Notes under the pieces: model-generated
Seen by the model: the letters and a program-made list of their open reading frames with translations, nothing else
The model's database searches: none
What the model was told of the DNA's origin: nothing
Shown here: piece after piece, positions 49,215-57,335 of the stretch
Position numbering within the stretch: position 1 is the first letter of the stretch
Layout: every line of letters starts with the position of its first letter
Position numbers and translations under genes: made by a program
Assembly (NCBI RefSeq): GCF_048006345.1
Contig: NZ_CP180351.1
Coordinates: 3,720,001 to 3,784,000, forward strand
From: Marivita sp030148515
GTDB lineage: Bacteria; Pseudomonadota; Alphaproteobacteria; Rhodobacterales; Rhodobacteraceae
DNA length: 64,000 bases
Reading direction: 5' to 3'

Positions 49215-50741
49215 ATGATCGGGGCCAGCCTGGGAAATGCCGTGTCAAAAAAAACGCCGAATACGCTGTTCATCGTGATCGACCAATTGCGCGCGGACTG
49301 CGTGTTTGGTGCACTTAAGTCATCGCTCGATCTTCCGAACATTCGCGCGCTTGCATCCGACGCGGTGTCCTTCCGCAACCACTACTCTGTGACGTCGCCC
49401 TGTGGGCCGTCGCGGGTGTCGCTCTTGACGGCGCAGTATGCGTCAAACCACGGGGCCACGCGCAATGGCACGCCGCTCAAGCGGGACGTTCCCAACCTTG
49501 CGACGGTCACACGAGACGCCGGGTTTGATCCGCTGCTGTTCGGCTACACCGACACTTCGCAGGACCCCCGGTTCCTGCCACCGGACGATCCGCGCCTCTT
49601 TTCCTACGAAGAGCTTGCTCCCGGATTCAACGAGATCGTGCGCATGCGGCTGGAAGGAGATTCCAGCGCTTGGGAAGACCATCTGCGCGCGCATGGGTAT
49701 GATGTGCCTGCCTATCCTGACATGTACCGCCCTAGAGGCGATACACCGGATTCGCCTGCACTTTATGCTGCCGAGCATAGCGATACAGCTTATCTGACGG
49801 ACCGCGTGATCGAGGATTTGGGTCAGCGCCCGCAAGGGTGGTTCGGGCTTGTGACCTATATCCGGCCGCACCCGCCATTTGTGGCGCCAGCGCCCTATAA
49901 CGATATGTACGATGCGGCCGACATGCCGCCTGCCAAAGCGACAGATGACCCGGATTGGCACCCGTACGTGGCAACGGCGCGGCGCAAGGCCAATGTGGCC
50001 TCCACGGTGATCGGCTTCCCGGACCTTAAGGCTTCGGATGCGACAACGCGGATGATCCGCAAGCTCTATTTCGGACTGGCGACGGAGGTGGATCATCACA
50101 TCGGGCGGTTGATCGACTGGCTGAAGCAGAGCGGGCAGTATGACGACACGCTGATCGTACTGACTGCCGATCATGGCGAGATGCTTGGCGATTACGGGTT
50201 GTGGGGCAAGTTGACCTTTCACGATGCCGCGTTCCATGTCCCGCTGATCATCCGGCAGCCGCACGCTGCTGTGCGTGGGATTACGGTGACAGAGCCGACC
50301 GAATCCATTGATGTCACCCCGACAATTCTTGATTGCCTCGGTTTGGACATCCCCCATTCCATGGACGGAAAAAGCCTGATGCCCTTTCTGGACGGAGCGA
50401 CCCCGAAGGATTGGCGAAAGGTGACGGTGTCCGAGTTGGACTTTGGCGATCCGATCTCTCCGACGCTTTGGCAGACGGACCATGGCCTGTCGATAGACGC
50501 CGCGAATCTTGCCGTGCTGCGTCGCGGTCCAATGCGATTCGTACAATTCGCCGGGGCGCTTCCGCCGATCCTGTTGGATGCTTCCAACGGCATCGAAAGT
50601 CGGAATCTGGCAAAAAATTCGGCACATGTGCAGACAATGCTTGATTTGATGCAGGATATGCTTTGCCATCGAATGGTTAACACTGACGGTACGTTTTCGA
50701 GAACGCTGATTACGGATGACGGCGTGAAAGTGGCCTCATGA
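49215..50741 (+). CDS. Phosphonate monoester hydrolase/phosphodiesterase, sulfatase fold
   Basis: A 508-residue alkaline-phosphatase-superfamily protein of the arylsulfatase type. VTSPCGPSRVSLLTAQ gives the Cys-x-Pro-Ser-Arg motif, in which Cys63 would be changed to formylglycine; VIDQLRAD supplies a metal Asp and TADHGEMLGDYGLWGK the later ligands. The group of phosphonate monoester hydrolases (PehA type, e.g. of Rhizobium) matches in length and in the FGYTDTSQDPR region better than sulfatases do. With the phosphonate operon next door it may free phosphonates from esters. There is no signal peptide. A GTG at 49,242 is another possible start. A role as arylsulfatase or choline sulfatase is not excluded. 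Confidence 0.75.
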   Translation: MIGASLGNAVSKKTPNTLFIVIDQLRADCVFGALKSSLDLPNIRALASDAVSFRNHYSVTSPCGPSRVSLLTAQYASNHGATRNGTPLKRDVPNLATVTRDAGFDPLLFGYTDTSQDPRFLPPDDPRLFSYEELAPGFNEIVRMRLEGDSSAWEDHLRAHGYDVPAYPDMYRPRGDTPDSPALYAAEHSDTAYLTDRVIEDLGQRPQGWFGLVTYIRPHPPFVAPAPYNDMYDAADMPPAKATDDPDWHPYVATARRKANVASTVIGFPDLKASDATTRMIRKLYFGLATEVDHHIGRLIDWLKQSGQYDDTLIVLTADHGEMLGDYGLWGKLTFHDAAFHVPLIIRQPHAAVRGITVTEPTESIDVTPTILDCLGLDIPHSMDGKSLMPFLDGATPKDWRKVTVSELDFGDPISPTLWQTDHGLSIDAANLAVLRRGPMRFVQFAGALPPILLDASNGIESRNLAKNSAHVQTMLDLMQDMLCHRMVNTDGTFSRTLITDDGVKVAS

Positions 50742-50795
50742 TTTCCAACGATCTGGCCCTGTCACGCATATGTCATGGTTGCCAGAGATATAAAG

Positions 50796-50814
50796 CCCGG
50801 CTGTTTCGACCGGG
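50796..50814 (+). terminator. Short hairpin after the monoester hydrolase gene, weak terminator
   Basis: CCCGG and CCGGG with a 9-base loop lie 55 bases after the stop. A second small hairpin (GGGGG-aacag-CCCCC, 50,934-50,948) is just before the ribosome-binding site of the ABC binding-protein gene. Neither has a T-run. The 236 bp between the two genes hold nothing else recognisable. Confidence 0.35.
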
Positions 50815-50977
50815 TTGACCACGAGAAGGAGGCGTAGCGCCAAAGTTCTGATCCGACCGCGCAAGCATCTGCCGATCCGCCGCGCGATCTACGGAAGCCC
50901 GAAATGACCGGACACCGCATGTACCGGGAAAAAGGGGGAACAGCCCCCGTCACCACTTGGAACCAACAGGAGAGAAA

Positions 50978-53017
50978 ATGAAACGACTTCTACTTTCAGG
51001 CGTGGCCTTGATTGCCCTGCCGGCAGCGGCCTATGCCAACTGTCCGGCAGTCACAGTCGCAGACCCTATGGGTGTCGCCGCCGGTGAATTCCCGCAGCAA
51101 TACGAACTGAGCGCTTTTCAGGAAGCGGCGGGCTGCTCCATGGAGTTCAAGGCGAACCCGGAAATCGAAGCGTTGAACGCTCAGATCAAGGGCAACCCGG
51201 ACCTGCCGCCGCTGGCAGAGCGCCTTCCGTCGGAACCTCTGGTTGTCGTTCCCTATGACAGCATCGGTCAGTACGGTGGCGAACTGAACGCTTTGTCCAA
51301 CGCGACAGAAGCGGGCACATCCGACTTCCTGTCGGTGCGTCACGTCAACCTCGTACGCTATTCCGATGATCTTCAGACCATCGTTCCGAACATCGCCAAG
51401 TCGTGGTCCTGGAACGACGATTACACCCAGCTGACATTCACGCTGCGCGAAGGCCACAAGTGGTCTGATGGCGCGCCGTTTACCTCGGCGGACGTGAAGT
51501 TCTGGCATGACAACATCATGCTCGACACCAATATCTTCGAGCAGGTGCGCGACTACGTCACCGTTGGTGGAGCGACCATGACGGTCGACACGCCGGACGA
51601 TGTGACGGTGATCTTCAATCTGCCCGCGCCGAAGCCCGGTCTGCTGACCCACTTCGCGACATCTTATGCGCAGGGCTTCCAGCCCAAGCATTTCCTTGGC
51701 CAGTTCCACCCGGACATCAACCCGGACGCCGACAGCTATGCGCAGTCGCTGGGCTTTGAGAATGGCTACGACGCGATCCTTGCCTACTACGGAAACTCGG
51801 ACTGGACGGACACACCGTCGCCGATGCTGTCGCGTGCCGACATCGTTGACGGCCTGCCTAAGGCGACCGTGCCGACGCTGGAATCGCACATCTACATCAC
51901 CGACACGACAGAAGGCCGGAAACTGGTTGCGAACCCCTATTTCCACCAGGTCGACACGACCGGTCAGCAGCTTCCCTACATCTCGACGCAGGACGAGCTG
52001 TACATCAACGACAACGAAGTGCGGATCCTCAAGCTGGTGAACGGCGAAGTGGATTACAAATCGCAGTCCGTGCGTCTTGAATCCGCGCCGCTGCTTCTGG
52101 AAAACCAGGAGAAGGGCAACTACTCGATCCAGCTCAAGCCGACGGTCGGCATGCCGGCGTTCAGCTTCAACTTCACCATCGAAGACGAAGCCAAGCGCGC
52201 GCTCTACAACGACATCCGCTTCCGCGAAGCCATGTCGATCGCCATCAACCGCGACGAGCTGAACGAAATTGCGTATTTCGGTCAGGGTACACCGAGCCAG
52301 ATCGCGCCGTTCAACCCGGCACCGGATTTCGTTGATCCGAGCTGGGAAAGCTACAAGGCCGAGTTCGATCCGGACACCGCCAAGGCGCTGCTGGACGAGA
52401 TCGGCATGGTCGACACCGATGGTGACGGCTTCCGCGAGTTGCCGAATGGCGAGAAGATCACTCTGAACATGCAATTCTCGACGCAAGGCATCGCCGGTGC
52501 GGTTGTGGAACTCGTTGGTCAGAACTGGGCCGATGTGGGCGTCCAGACGCAGGTCAAGGAAGTGACGCCGGATGAATATCGCTCTGCACAATCCTCCAAC
52601 AATCTTGATGTGGGTCTGTGGCAGTACGGTGCACCACTGGCGATTCACCTTGGCCTCAACAGCTTCTTCCGTCCGCCGTTCGGAACGTATTTCGAACACC
52701 GCACCGGGATGCTTTGGGCGGAATGGCTCGACACGAATGGCGCGTCTGGCGTTGAGCCGCCGGAATGGGCCAAGAAACTGGCTGCCGATATCGACGCGTT
52801 CCAGTCGGCAGTGCCGGGTACTGACGCATCCAACGAGTTGGGCGCAGGTCTGGTCGAGAACTTCGTGAGCAACCTGGTCATGATCGGTACGGTGAAGGCG
52901 CCGGAACCGATCTATGCCAGCAAGAACCTCAAGAACTTCACCGAGTTCAAGACATGGTCCTATGAATACTACCGGACCTATCCGTACCGCGCGACACAGT
53001 GGTGGCTGGACGAATAA
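50978..53017 (+). CDS. ABC transporter substrate-binding protein, family 5 (oligopeptide/nickel type)
   Basis: A 679-residue exported binding protein. The signal peptide is MKRLLLSGVALIALPAAAYA, cleaved before NCPAVTV. The family 5 core includes LTFTLREGHKWSDGAPFTSADVKFW near residues 150-175 and FREAMSIAINRDELNEIAYFGQG near 415. It is longer than the usual 530-residue DppA/OppA because of extra segments in the first and last parts. AGGAGA precedes ATG 50,978. It heads a five-gene operon; ligands in this branch are mostly unknown, and the phosphonate-ester hydrolase next to it raises the possibility of a phosphorus-containing solute. Confidence 0.9.
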   Translation: MKRLLLSGVALIALPAAAYANCPAVTVADPMGVAAGEFPQQYELSAFQEAAGCSMEFKANPEIEALNAQIKGNPDLPPLAERLPSEPLVVVPYDSIGQYGGELNALSNATEAGTSDFLSVRHVNLVRYSDDLQTIVPNIAKSWSWNDDYTQLTFTLREGHKWSDGAPFTSADVKFWHDNIMLDTNIFEQVRDYVTVGGATMTVDTPDDVTVIFNLPAPKPGLLTHFATSYAQGFQPKHFLGQFHPDINPDADSYAQSLGFENGYDAILAYYGNSDWTDTPSPMLSRADIVDGLPKATVPTLESHIYITDTTEGRKLVANPYFHQVDTTGQQLPYISTQDELYINDNEVRILKLVNGEVDYKSQSVRLESAPLLLENQEKGNYSIQLKPTVGMPAFSFNFTIEDEAKRALYNDIRFREAMSIAINRDELNEIAYFGQGTPSQIAPFNPAPDFVDPSWESYKAEFDPDTAKALLDEIGMVDTDGDGFRELPNGEKITLNMQFSTQGIAGAVVELVGQNWADVGVQTQVKEVTPDEYRSAQSSNNLDVGLWQYGAPLAIHLGLNSFFRPPFGTYFEHRTGMLWAEWLDTNGASGVEPPEWAKKLAADIDAFQSAVPGTDASNELGAGLVENFVSNLVMIGTVKAPEPIYASKNLKNFTEFKTWSYEYYRTYPYRATQWWLDE

Positions 53018-53136
53018 GGTCGGTTGATCTTGATGCGGGCGGCCCATGTCGCCCGCATCCTTTCTCAAGAACGACGGCAGTCTGACCGACACACCGGATC
53101 AACCGGGGGCGCAGACGCCATGCAGGGGCATGCTTC

Positions 53137-54141
53137 ATGTTGAATTTTGCGCGCTTTGTGGTGACACGCGCCGTGCTTGCGATGATCACGTTGATCATTG
53201 TGTCACTGGTCGTGTTCTCGCTCATGGAGCTGGTGCCGGGCGATTGCGCGGAGCGATACCTCGCCTTCAAGAACACCCAAGGGTCCGGGATTTCCGCCGC
53301 CGATATCGAGAACGAACGCATCCGTCTTGGTCTAGACCGCCCCTTCCTCGAACGCTGGGGAAAATGGATCGTCAATGCATTCCAAGGCGAATTCGGCGAC
53401 AGCTGTATCCTGCGCGTGGATATCGCCCAGCTGCTTGGTGACAAGTTCTGGATCTCGCTGGGGCTGTGTCTTGCGTCGCTGCTGTTGGCCTATTCAATCG
53501 CCTTGCCTGTCGGCATCATTGCTGCTGCGTCTGACAATGCGATCCTGAACAACTCGCTGCGCCTGTTCAGCTATCTAGGCCTTGCGATGCCGAACTTCCT
53601 GCTCGCGCTGATGATCATGTTGTTCTCGACCGTCTACTTCGGGGACACGTTGACGGGGCTTTTTTCCGCCGAATACAGGGACGCACCATGGAGCGTGGAT
53701 CGGGTGCTGGACCTTCTGAGCAACGCATGGTTGCCCATTTTCATCCTCGGCTGGTCGGCCACCGCTTTTGCTTTGCAGACAGTGCGCGCGTTGATGTCCG
53801 ACGAGATCGGCAAGCTTTATGTCACCGCCGCTTCGGCGCGGGGGGTACACGGGCGCAAACTGCTATGGAACTATCCGGCACGTCACGCGCTGGGGCCGAT
53901 CGTCAACAGCCTTGGCTTTGACCTCAACCGTATCTTTAACGAATTGCCCATTGTGGCGCTGATCCTGACGCTGACGGAAGCTGGGTCGCTATTGATCGAG
54001 GCACTGGCGCGGTCGAACGACCAGCAATTGGCCGGTGCCATCATCTTCCTTCTCACCGCGTCCATCGTGACGCTCAATTTCCTGACGGACGTGTTGCTGG
54101 CGGTGCTTGACCCGCGCGTCCGCAAGAGCATCGTGAGGTGA
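53137..54141 (+). CDS. ABC transporter permease (DppB/OppB type)
   Basis: A 334-residue inner-membrane permease with six hydrophobic segments. The N-terminus (LNFARFVVTRAVLAMITLIIVS) is typical of DppB, and FVTAASARG-like contact region appears as KLYVTAASARGVHGRKLLW, the EAA loop that touches the ATPases. The end (NRIFNELPIVALILTLTEAG) is also family-like. It is 119 bp from the binding-protein gene and 4 bases from the second permease gene. Confidence 0.92.
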   Translation: MLNFARFVVTRAVLAMITLIIVSLVVFSLMELVPGDCAERYLAFKNTQGSGISAADIENERIRLGLDRPFLERWGKWIVNAFQGEFGDSCILRVDIAQLLGDKFWISLGLCLASLLLAYSIALPVGIIAAASDNAILNNSLRLFSYLGLAMPNFLLALMIMLFSTVYFGDTLTGLFSAEYRDAPWSVDRVLDLLSNAWLPIFILGWSATAFALQTVRALMSDEIGKLYVTAASARGVHGRKLLWNYPARHALGPIVNSLGFDLNRIFNELPIVALILTLTEAGSLLIEALARSNDQQLAGAIIFLLTASIVTLNFLTDVLLAVLDPRVRKSIVR

Positions 54142-54145
54142 CGCC

Positions 54146-55345
54146 ATGACGACGACACCCGATCCCATGAAGCCCAATCTGGCGCAGACCACCGGTCCGC
54201 ATGTCCAGGTGGTGGAAACCGACGCGGCGGTCGAACGCCGGTCGAAAGAGGCCTATTTCACCGCATCGCAGGGCCAGCTGATCTGGGCACGGTTCAAGAA
54301 ACAGCGCGCTGCGATGATCGCGGCAAGTGTTCTGTTGTTCCTGGTCCTGTCGGGGATTTTTGCGCCGTTCCTGTCGCCCTACAATCCGACGATTGCGGGC
54401 AAGAACGATGAATACACCAACGGCGCGCCGCAGATCCCGATGTTCTGCGATGTGAACGGCTGTTCTCTGCGCCCCTTTGTTCATGCGGTTGAACGCGAAC
54501 GGTCGATGGCGACGAATTTCCGCTGGGTGACGACGATCAATGAAGATGAACGCCACTACATCTATTTCTTCGTCGAAGGGTGGGAGTACAAGCTGTTCGG
54601 CTTTATCCCGATGGACACACATCTGTTCGGAGCGCCGGACGGATTCGTGCATGTCTTCGGCACGGATGATGCGGGCAAGGACATCTTTTCGCGCACCTTC
54701 CATGCCATTTGGACCTCGTTGCAGGTGGGCACCATCGGGGTTCTGATCGCCTTTGTGCTGGCGCTCGTGATTGGGGGGATATCGGGGTATTACGGCGGGT
54801 GGATCGACTCTGTCTTGCAGATGATCACCGATGCGGTGCGCACGGTGCCTGCCATTCCGCTCTTCATGGCGGTGGCGGCGTTCATGCCACCCGAGCTATC
54901 CGCCGAAGAACGGTTCTTCTACATCTCGCTCATCCTCGGCCTGATCGGATGGCCCACACTGGCGCGCCGGGTGCGGACGCACCTGTTGACCGAGCGGAAC
55001 CAGGAATACGTGCTGGCGGCACAGTTGTGCGGGGCGTCCTCGGGACACGTGATCCGGCGGCACCTGCTGCCCAGTTTCACCAGTTACATCATCGTCGATC
55101 TGGTGATCTCGTTCCCCTACATGGTGTTGTCGGAAACCGCGCTTTCTTTCATCGGTCTTGGCCTGAAGGATCCGGTGAACAGTCTCGGCGTCATGCTTCA
55201 GAACGTGACGAGTGCCGATGTGCTTCTCAACTATCAATGGTATTTCATTCCGGTAATCTTTTTCATCGCACTGGTGATGGCGTTCGTGTTTGTCGGTGAC
55301 GGCTTGCGCGACGCGGCAGACCCCTATTCGGACAATAACAAATGA
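54146..55345 (+). CDS. ABC transporter permease (DppC/OppC type) with large periplasmic insert
   Basis: A 399-residue permease, about 100 residues longer than common DppC proteins. After the first membrane segment (MIAASVLLFLVLSGIFAPFL) comes an insert of about 110 residues (from SPYNPTIAGKNDEY to WEYKLFGFIPMDTHLFG) with two Cys (FCDVNGCSLRPF), expected outside the membrane. The rest is normal: FGTDDAGKDIFSRTFHAIW, LVIGGISGYYGGW, and the ATPase-contact loop EYVLAAQLCGASSGHVIRRH. The insert may dock the long binding protein. The stop overlaps the next gene's ATG by 4 bases. Confidence 0.9.
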   Translation: MTTTPDPMKPNLAQTTGPHVQVVETDAAVERRSKEAYFTASQGQLIWARFKKQRAAMIAASVLLFLVLSGIFAPFLSPYNPTIAGKNDEYTNGAPQIPMFCDVNGCSLRPFVHAVERERSMATNFRWVTTINEDERHYIYFFVEGWEYKLFGFIPMDTHLFGAPDGFVHVFGTDDAGKDIFSRTFHAIWTSLQVGTIGVLIAFVLALVIGGISGYYGGWIDSVLQMITDAVRTVPAIPLFMAVAAFMPPELSAEERFFYISLILGLIGWPTLARRVRTHLLTERNQEYVLAAQLCGASSGHVIRRHLLPSFTSYIIVDLVISFPYMVLSETALSFIGLGLKDPVNSLGVMLQNVTSADVLLNYQWYFIPVIFFIALVMAFVFVGDGLRDAADPYSDNNK

Positions 55346-56337
55346 CGGCCCTGATCGACGTACAGAACCTGACACTCAAGTTCCGCACCGATGAGGGGCT
55401 GATCACCGCTGTCGACAATGTCAGTTTCTCGCTCAACAAGGGCGAGGTGATGGGACTTGTCGGCGAGTCGGGGTCAGGCAAGTCGGTGACGGCCAAGGCG
55501 CTGATGCATCTGAATGCGCGCAACGCTGTCTACACGCCTGAAAGCAAGATCACCCTGCACACTGACAAGGGGCCGGTGGACGTGTTGTCCCTGCGCACCC
55601 CGCGCGAGTTGAACATTGTACGCGGTGGGGCGGTTTCCATGATCTTTCAGGAACCGATGGCCAGCTTTGCGCCCGCGATCACCATCGGCAAGCAGATGGT
55701 TGAGCAGCTTCAACTGCATGGCGATTATACGTGGGACTCTGCGAAGCGCTGGTCGATCGAGATGCTGGACCGGGTTGGCATCTCTGACGCCGCCAAGCGG
55801 TTTGACCAATACGCGTTCGAACTGTCTGGCGGCATGCGTCAGCGTGCGATGATCGCAATGGCCCTGTCGACGCAGCCCAAGCTGCTCATCGCGGATGAGC
55901 CGACAACGGCGCTGGATGTGACCATTCAGGCGCAGGTGATCGACCTGATGAAAGACCTCGTGGCCGAGTTTCAGATGGGGATCGTGTTCATCACACATGA
56001 CCTTGGTGTGGTGGCGCAGACGGCCGACAAGGTGAACGTCATGTATCTGGGTCGCATGATCGAAGAGGGCCCGGTGCGCGAGGTCATTCGCAACCCGAAA
56101 CACCCCTACACCCAAGGGTTGCTTGCGGCCCTGCCTAAGCTGGACGATCTGGATTCGCCCCTGACGCCGGTGCCCGGTGACATCCCGTCACCGCTTGAAC
56201 GCCCCACGGGGTGTGTGTTCCACACCCGCTGTTCCAAAGTTGTGGGTGATGTCTGCAAGACCGCCGATCCGAAGGACCGTCAGATCGACGCGACCCACAA
56301 GGTGGCCTGCCATATCTACGACGAGGTGCCGGCATGA
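55342..56337 (+). CDS. ABC transporter ATP-binding protein (DppD/OppD type)
   Basis: A 331-residue ATPase of the peptide-type importer. Walker A is GESGSGKSVTAK, the signature is LSGGMRQR, and Walker B is LLIADEPTTALDV. The C-terminal region with PGDIPSPLERPTGCVFHTRC carries the Cys-rich element common to OppD/DppD-type proteins, which can bind an iron-sulphur cluster in some. A stretch of about 25 residues (ESKITLHTDKGPVDVLSLRTP) between Walker A and the Q-loop is longer than usual. It overlaps both neighbours by 4 bases. Confidence 0.92.
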   Translation: MTALIDVQNLTLKFRTDEGLITAVDNVSFSLNKGEVMGLVGESGSGKSVTAKALMHLNARNAVYTPESKITLHTDKGPVDVLSLRTPRELNIVRGGAVSMIFQEPMASFAPAITIGKQMVEQLQLHGDYTWDSAKRWSIEMLDRVGISDAAKRFDQYAFELSGGMRQRAMIAMALSTQPKLLIADEPTTALDVTIQAQVIDLMKDLVAEFQMGIVFITHDLGVVAQTADKVNVMYLGRMIEEGPVREVIRNPKHPYTQGLLAALPKLDDLDSPLTPVPGDIPSPLERPTGCVFHTRCSKVVGDVCKTADPKDRQIDATHKVACHIYDEVPA

Positions 56338-57335
56338 GCGACGTTCTGATCCGTGCCAAAGGGCTGTCTGTCGGTTTTCCTATCGGAGGAGGATTGTTGA
56401 ACAAGCAGATCCTCAAGGCGGTCGACAATGTATCCCTCGAGATCCAGAAGGGATCGTTTTTCGGACTGGTTGGCGAAAGCGGCTCTGGCAAGACAACGCT
56501 TGGACGCGCGCTGCTCAAAGCGGCACCGATCACGGCAGGCGGGGCGCATTACAGTGATGGCGAGGTGGACTATGACCTCGAGAAGATCACGAAAGACCAA
56601 CTCAAGGATTACCGCAAACGCGCGCAGCTGATCTTTCAGGACCCCTACGCCGCGCTCAGCCCGCGGATGACGGTGCGCGACATCATCGCGGAACCGCTTG
56701 AGGTGATGAAGCTGACGAAGAACCGGCAGGACACCGATGCCCGCGTGCGCGAGATCGCGGCAAAGTGCCGGTTGAACCTTGAACACCTGCGCCGCTTTCC
56801 GCACGCGTTTTCCGGCGGTCAGCGCCAGCGCATCTCGATTGCCCGCGCGCTGGTGTCAGCGCCCAAGTTCATCGTGGCAGACGAAAGCGTTGCGGCTTTG
56901 GATGTGTCGATTCAGGCGGATGTGCTGAACCTGCTCAAGCAGATCCAGTCCGATATGGGGCTCACCTTCCTGTTCATCAGCCACGACCTGTCCGTCGTTG
57001 CGCATACCTGCGATCACGTTGCGGTCATGTATCTGGGCCGACTGGTGGAAACGGCGCCGACGCGCAAACTTTTCGCGGCTCCCCGTCATCCGTACACCAA
57101 GGCGCTCTTTTCGGCGATCCCTTCGCTTGACCCGGATGACCGGGGATCCGCGCAGAAGCTGAAGGGGGAAATCCCGTCACCGACCAATCAGCCGTCGGGC
57201 TGCAAGTTCCACACGCGCTGTCCATTCGTCTTGGACCATTGCAAGCAGGTCGAACCCAAGCTGGAAACGGATGGCACGGGACATGATGTGGCGTGCCATC
57301 GCTGGAAAGAGCTGATGGCACCACAGGCCGCGTGA
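56334..57335 (+). CDS. ABC transporter ATP-binding protein (DppF/OppF type)
   Basis: A 333-residue second ATPase. Walker A GESGSGKTTLG, signature FSGGQRQR and Walker B FIVADESVAALDV are present; the Walker B segment reads ADES-V-A where most relatives have ADEP-T-S, which is common in this subfamily. The C-terminal PTNQPSGCKFHTRC is the same Cys-rich element as in its partner. It is the last gene of the operon and its stop (57,333-57,335) touches the stop of the minus-strand gene that follows with no base in between. Confidence 0.92.
   Translation: MSDVLIRAKGLSVGFPIGGGLLNKQILKAVDNVSLEIQKGSFFGLVGESGSGKTTLGRALLKAAPITAGGAHYSDGEVDYDLEKITKDQLKDYRKRAQLIFQDPYAALSPRMTVRDIIAEPLEVMKLTKNRQDTDARVREIAAKCRLNLEHLRRFPHAFSGGQRQRISIARALVSAPKFIVADESVAALDVSIQADVLNLLKQIQSDMGLTFLFISHDLSVVAHTCDHVAVMYLGRLVETAPTRKLFAAPRHPYTKALFSAIPSLDPDDRGSAQKLKGEIPSPTNQPSGCKFHTRCPFVLDHCKQVEPKLETDGTGHDVACHRWKELMAPQAA

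Noticed and set aside
50996..53092. A 698-codon minus-strand frame opposite the ABC binding-protein gene
   Set aside because: The plus strand encodes a complete exported binding protein with signal peptide and ribosome-binding site; the opposite frame is an Arg/His/Val-rich shadow.
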